A DNA stretch of 6,959 nucleotides from an uncultured Clostridia bacterium (GTDB lineage: Bacteria; Bacillota; Clostridia; Oscillospirales; Oscillospiraceae), in the NCBI GenBank assembly GCA_945487445.1, contig CALYTU010000079.1, forward strand, positions 1 to 6,959, given 5' to 3'. Shown here piece by piece: positions 5,359-6,959 of this stretch. Below the pieces are notes generated by a model. The model was given only the letters and a program-made list of their open reading frames with translations, had not been told where the DNA came from and made no database searches. Position numbers and translations under genes: made by a program. The first letter of the stretch is position 1. Every line of letters begins with the position of its first letter.

Positions 5359-6306
5359 TCACAGCGCGAAGGGAGAGAAGGGAACCACGTGGGCCACAGC
5401 CTCCTTCGGCCGGATCACAGCCTCGCCGTTGTCGATGTCGATGAGGTCGTACACGTTGCTGCCCATGCCCAGCTCCTTCATATAGGTGAGCTGGCGCAGG
5501 CCGTGGCGGGTCTCGATCCGCTCCGTGAGCGCCTTATTGTCAGCCGGGTTCAGGGCATAGACCAGATCCACACTGGCCTGATCGACGGCCAGAATGTCCA
5601 AGGAGGCGACCATGCCGATGTTGGGCGTGACCACGGGCTGGGCGCCCAGACCCTCGCAGTCGCAGGAGACCGACATATTCCGCAGCACATTCAGATAGGA
5701 GATGTGTCCGGCAAAATAATCCACCGTGGCCTTGGTGGATTCCGCGATGCGTTCCATCAGCTCGTCCATGGCAATCGACCACATATCGTCGGAGCCCTCG
5801 CGCTGGTGGATCATCTTCTTGCCGATTTGTCCGTCGGCCATGCCAATGCCCAGATTTTTGTTGGAGCCGCCGAAGCCGCCCATCACGTGACCCTTGAAGT
5901 GGGTCAGCGCCAACAGAGAATCATAACGGGTCACGTGGCTGCCTATGGACATCTCGGTGAACCACTTTCCGCCCTGAACCGGGAGCATACAGGTCCCCTC
6001 CTCGTCCAGAATGTCCACGGGGCAAAAATCCCATCCGTTGATCTTCAGGGTCTCGCGGTGCTTCTCGGTGCTGTCGCGGTCGCCGGCGTAGAAGGTGTTG
6101 GTCTCCACGATGGCGGCATCGGGAAGACATTCGCCGAGAAATTCCCGGACCCAGGCGGAGGGGATGATGTTGGGACCGTTCTTCTCGCCGGTATGGAGCT
6201 TGACGGCCACCCTGCCGGTGAGGGGGACGCTGATCCGCGCGAAGAGCTTCTTCAGCCCGGCAGGGGAGAGATCGCGGGTAAAATAAACGATGGACTTTTC
6301 AGACAT
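5359..6306 (-). CDS. DUF362-family protein without a ferredoxin domain
   Basis: The 315-residue protein matches the DUF362 family, whose biochemical role is not established; many members carry 4Fe-4S clusters. Recognisable blocks are KLHTGEKNGPNII (36-48), ETNTFYAGDR (68-77), LTHFKGHVMGGFGGSNKN (134-151) with LGIGMADGQIGKKMIH (152-167), and VSCDCEGLGAQPV (213-225) before NIGMVASLDILAVDQASVD. Unlike many clostridial relatives, there is no CxxCxxCxxxCP ferredoxin motif; the cysteines present are C60, C95, C106, C215 and C217. No signal peptide or membrane segment is seen, so it is probably cytoplasmic. The ATG at 6306 has AGGAGG 8 bases upstream (6320-6315). It follows rnhA by 53 bases with no terminator between, so the two are likely co-transcribed. 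I do not assign a reaction. Confidence 0.88.
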   Translation of the reverse strand: MSEKSIVYFTRDLSPAGLKKLFARISVPLTGRVAVKLHTGEKNGPNIIPSAWVREFLGECLPDAAIVETNTFYAGDRDSTEKHRETLKINGWDFCPVDILDEEGTCMLPVQGGKWFTEMSIGSHVTRYDSLLALTHFKGHVMGGFGGSNKNLGIGMADGQIGKKMIHQREGSDDMWSIAMDELMERIAESTKATVDYFAGHISYLNVLRNMSVSCDCEGLGAQPVVTPNIGMVASLDILAVDQASVDLVYALNPADNKALTERIETRHGLRQLTYMKELGMGSNVYDLIDIDNGEAVIRPKEAVAHVVPFSPFAL

Positions 6307-6359
6307 TGCGGGATCCTCCTTTGTGTGATGGCGGGACAGCGGGCTTGCCGTCGGCCGAA

Positions 6360-6806
6360 TTACGTTTCTTTTGCGATTGCTTCCCGCGCTGCGACAGCCA
6401 GTTGGTCGCAGCGGTTGTTTTTTGGGTTGTCCGCGTGGCCCTTGACCCAATGGCAGGTGACGGCGTGGATCTCCGTCAGTGCCAAAAGCCGCGCCCAGAG
6501 ATCGGGGTTCAGAGCCGGCTTTTTGTCGGGCTTTTTCCAGCCCTTTGCTTGCCAGCCCCTGGCCCAGCCCAGGGTCAGCGCGTCGGTGACGTACTTGGAA
6601 TCTGACCAGAGCTCCACGCGGCAGGGCTCCTTGAGCTGCTCCAGCGCGCGGATGACGGCCGTGAGCTCCATGCGGTTGTTGGTGGTCTGCGCCTCCGCTC
6701 CGGAGAGCTCTTTTTCCCGGCCCCGGTATTCCAAAATGGCCCCCCAGCCGCCGGGACCGGGGTTGCCGCTGCAGGCTCCGTCGGTGTAGATCGTTACGGT
6801 TTTCAT
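6360..6806 (-). CDS. rnhA: Ribonuclease HI
   Basis: Cleaves the RNA strand of RNA:DNA hybrids (R-loops, primers, mis-transcribed hybrids) in the cytoplasm, using two Mg ions. The 148-residue protein is close to the 155 residues of the E. coli enzyme. The four acidic catalytic residues and the helper histidine are present: D9 in YTDGACSGNPGPGGWG, E47 in NNRMELTA, D69 in WSDSKYV, D134 in NNRCDQLA and H124 in WVKGHADNP. The basic handle segment GWARGWQAKGWKKPDKKP (80-97) typical of type HI is also there; there is no N-terminal hybrid-binding domain. The ATG at 6806 has GGGAG 6 bases upstream; the frame extends further, to 6929, but those residues lie upstream of the promoter. It is the first gene of a likely two-gene unit with the DUF362 gene. 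Confidence 0.98.
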   Translation of the reverse strand: MKTVTIYTDGACSGNPGPGGWGAILEYRGREKELSGAEAQTTNNRMELTAVIRALEQLKEPCRVELWSDSKYVTDALTLGWARGWQAKGWKKPDKKPALNPDLWARLLALTEIHAVTCHWVKGHADNPKNNRCDQLAVAAREAIAKET

Positions 6807-6832
6807 AGCTGTCTCCCAGAGTGTTTTTTTGT

Positions 6833-6861
6833 AGTATAGCACAGGCCGCGCCGTTTTGCAA
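6833..6861 (-). promoter_or_regulatory. Sigma-A promoter of rnhA
   Basis: On the minus strand TTGCAA (6861-6856), a 17-base spacer and TATACT (6838-6833) fit the housekeeping pattern; TGC directly before the -10 gives an extended -10 (TG at 6841-6840). Transcription should begin near 6826, with a leader of about 20 bases containing the GGGAG site. This also excludes translation from the longer upstream frame. Confidence 0.85.
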
Positions 6862-6959
6862 GCCGCGGCCCCCTGTTCGGGGATATTTTGCGCGCTGCAA
6901 GCAGCGTTTGCGTCAGCAAACGATTTCACCGCGTTTCAGATCGTGACCGTGCCGGATTT
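6862..6959. other. Upstream edge of rnhA with two small hairpins
   Basis: Two adjacent hairpins, GCTGC-AA-GCAGC (6894-6905) and CGTTTGC-GTCA-GCAAACG (6905-6922), lie upstream of the rnhA promoter. They are not followed by a T-tract on either strand, though on the minus strand AAAAT follows after a few bases. They may mark the end of a gene to the right; the last 40 or so bases are too short to show which frame, if any, is coding. Confidence 0.4.

Noticed and set aside
5389..6789. Long plus-strand open frame opposite the DUF362 gene and rnhA
   Set aside because: It spans two well-supported minus-strand genes and their gap, and shows no domain of its own.
5359..6900. Single 513-residue minus-strand protein covering the rnhA region and the DUF362 gene
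   Set aside because: The DUF362 homology starts at the ATG at 6306 with AGGAGG before it; the upstream part is rnhA DNA read in the wrong frame.
6915..6959. 3' end of another minus-strand gene entering from the right
   Set aside because: More than one frame stays open to a stop here (stops near 6936 and 6915), and the piece is too short to choose a frame or recognise a family.

Overview
The window looks like a piece of a GC-rich Firmicutes chromosome, most likely a gut Clostridia of the Oscillospirales type. The reasons are strong GGAGG-type ribosome sites, AT-rich sigma-A promoters in GC-rich DNA, a Clostridia-like gene content (single-domain Pta, FliB-family methylase, PepT, two-function BirA, a DUF362 protein), and dispersed hairpin repeats with CATTTCGA / GAAATCCG arms. 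The taxonomic placement is inference.

All six recognisable genes are on the minus strand, so transcription runs from right to left. From right to left: rnhA (6806-6360) has a good promoter and is followed after 53 bases by a DUF362-family gene (6306-5359); a strong hairpin at 5328-5350 closes that unit. birA (5155-4181) comes next with a long, repeat-rich gap behind it (3826-4180). That gap holds a heptamer repeat, a 24-bp inverted pair and a remnant of a Nudix hydrolase gene. A complete small inverted-repeat element (3695-3817) with an 8-bp target duplication sits directly upstream of the pepT ribosome site. pepT (3668-2469) overlaps the next gene, a FliB-type lysine-N-methylase (2472-1333), by 4 bp. 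The last part of that methylase gene is supplied by another hairpin repeat. pta (1148-138) follows with a perfect consensus promoter and its own terminator. The left edge is one end of a second copy of the small element, inverted relative to the first.

Functionally this is mostly housekeeping: acetyl-CoA/acetyl-phosphate metabolism, peptide breakdown, biotin attachment and RNA:DNA hybrid removal. I see no defence system, biosynthetic cluster, CRISPR array, tRNA or rRNA. The noteworthy content is the repeats. At least four repeat events lie close together: the complete MITE-like element, its half copy at the left edge, a related hairpin that now ends a coding sequence, and a probable in-frame 75-bp insert inside the same coding sequence. 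The palindromic core of that insert resembles the inverted pair in the birA-pepT gap. No clearly new biological system is visible.
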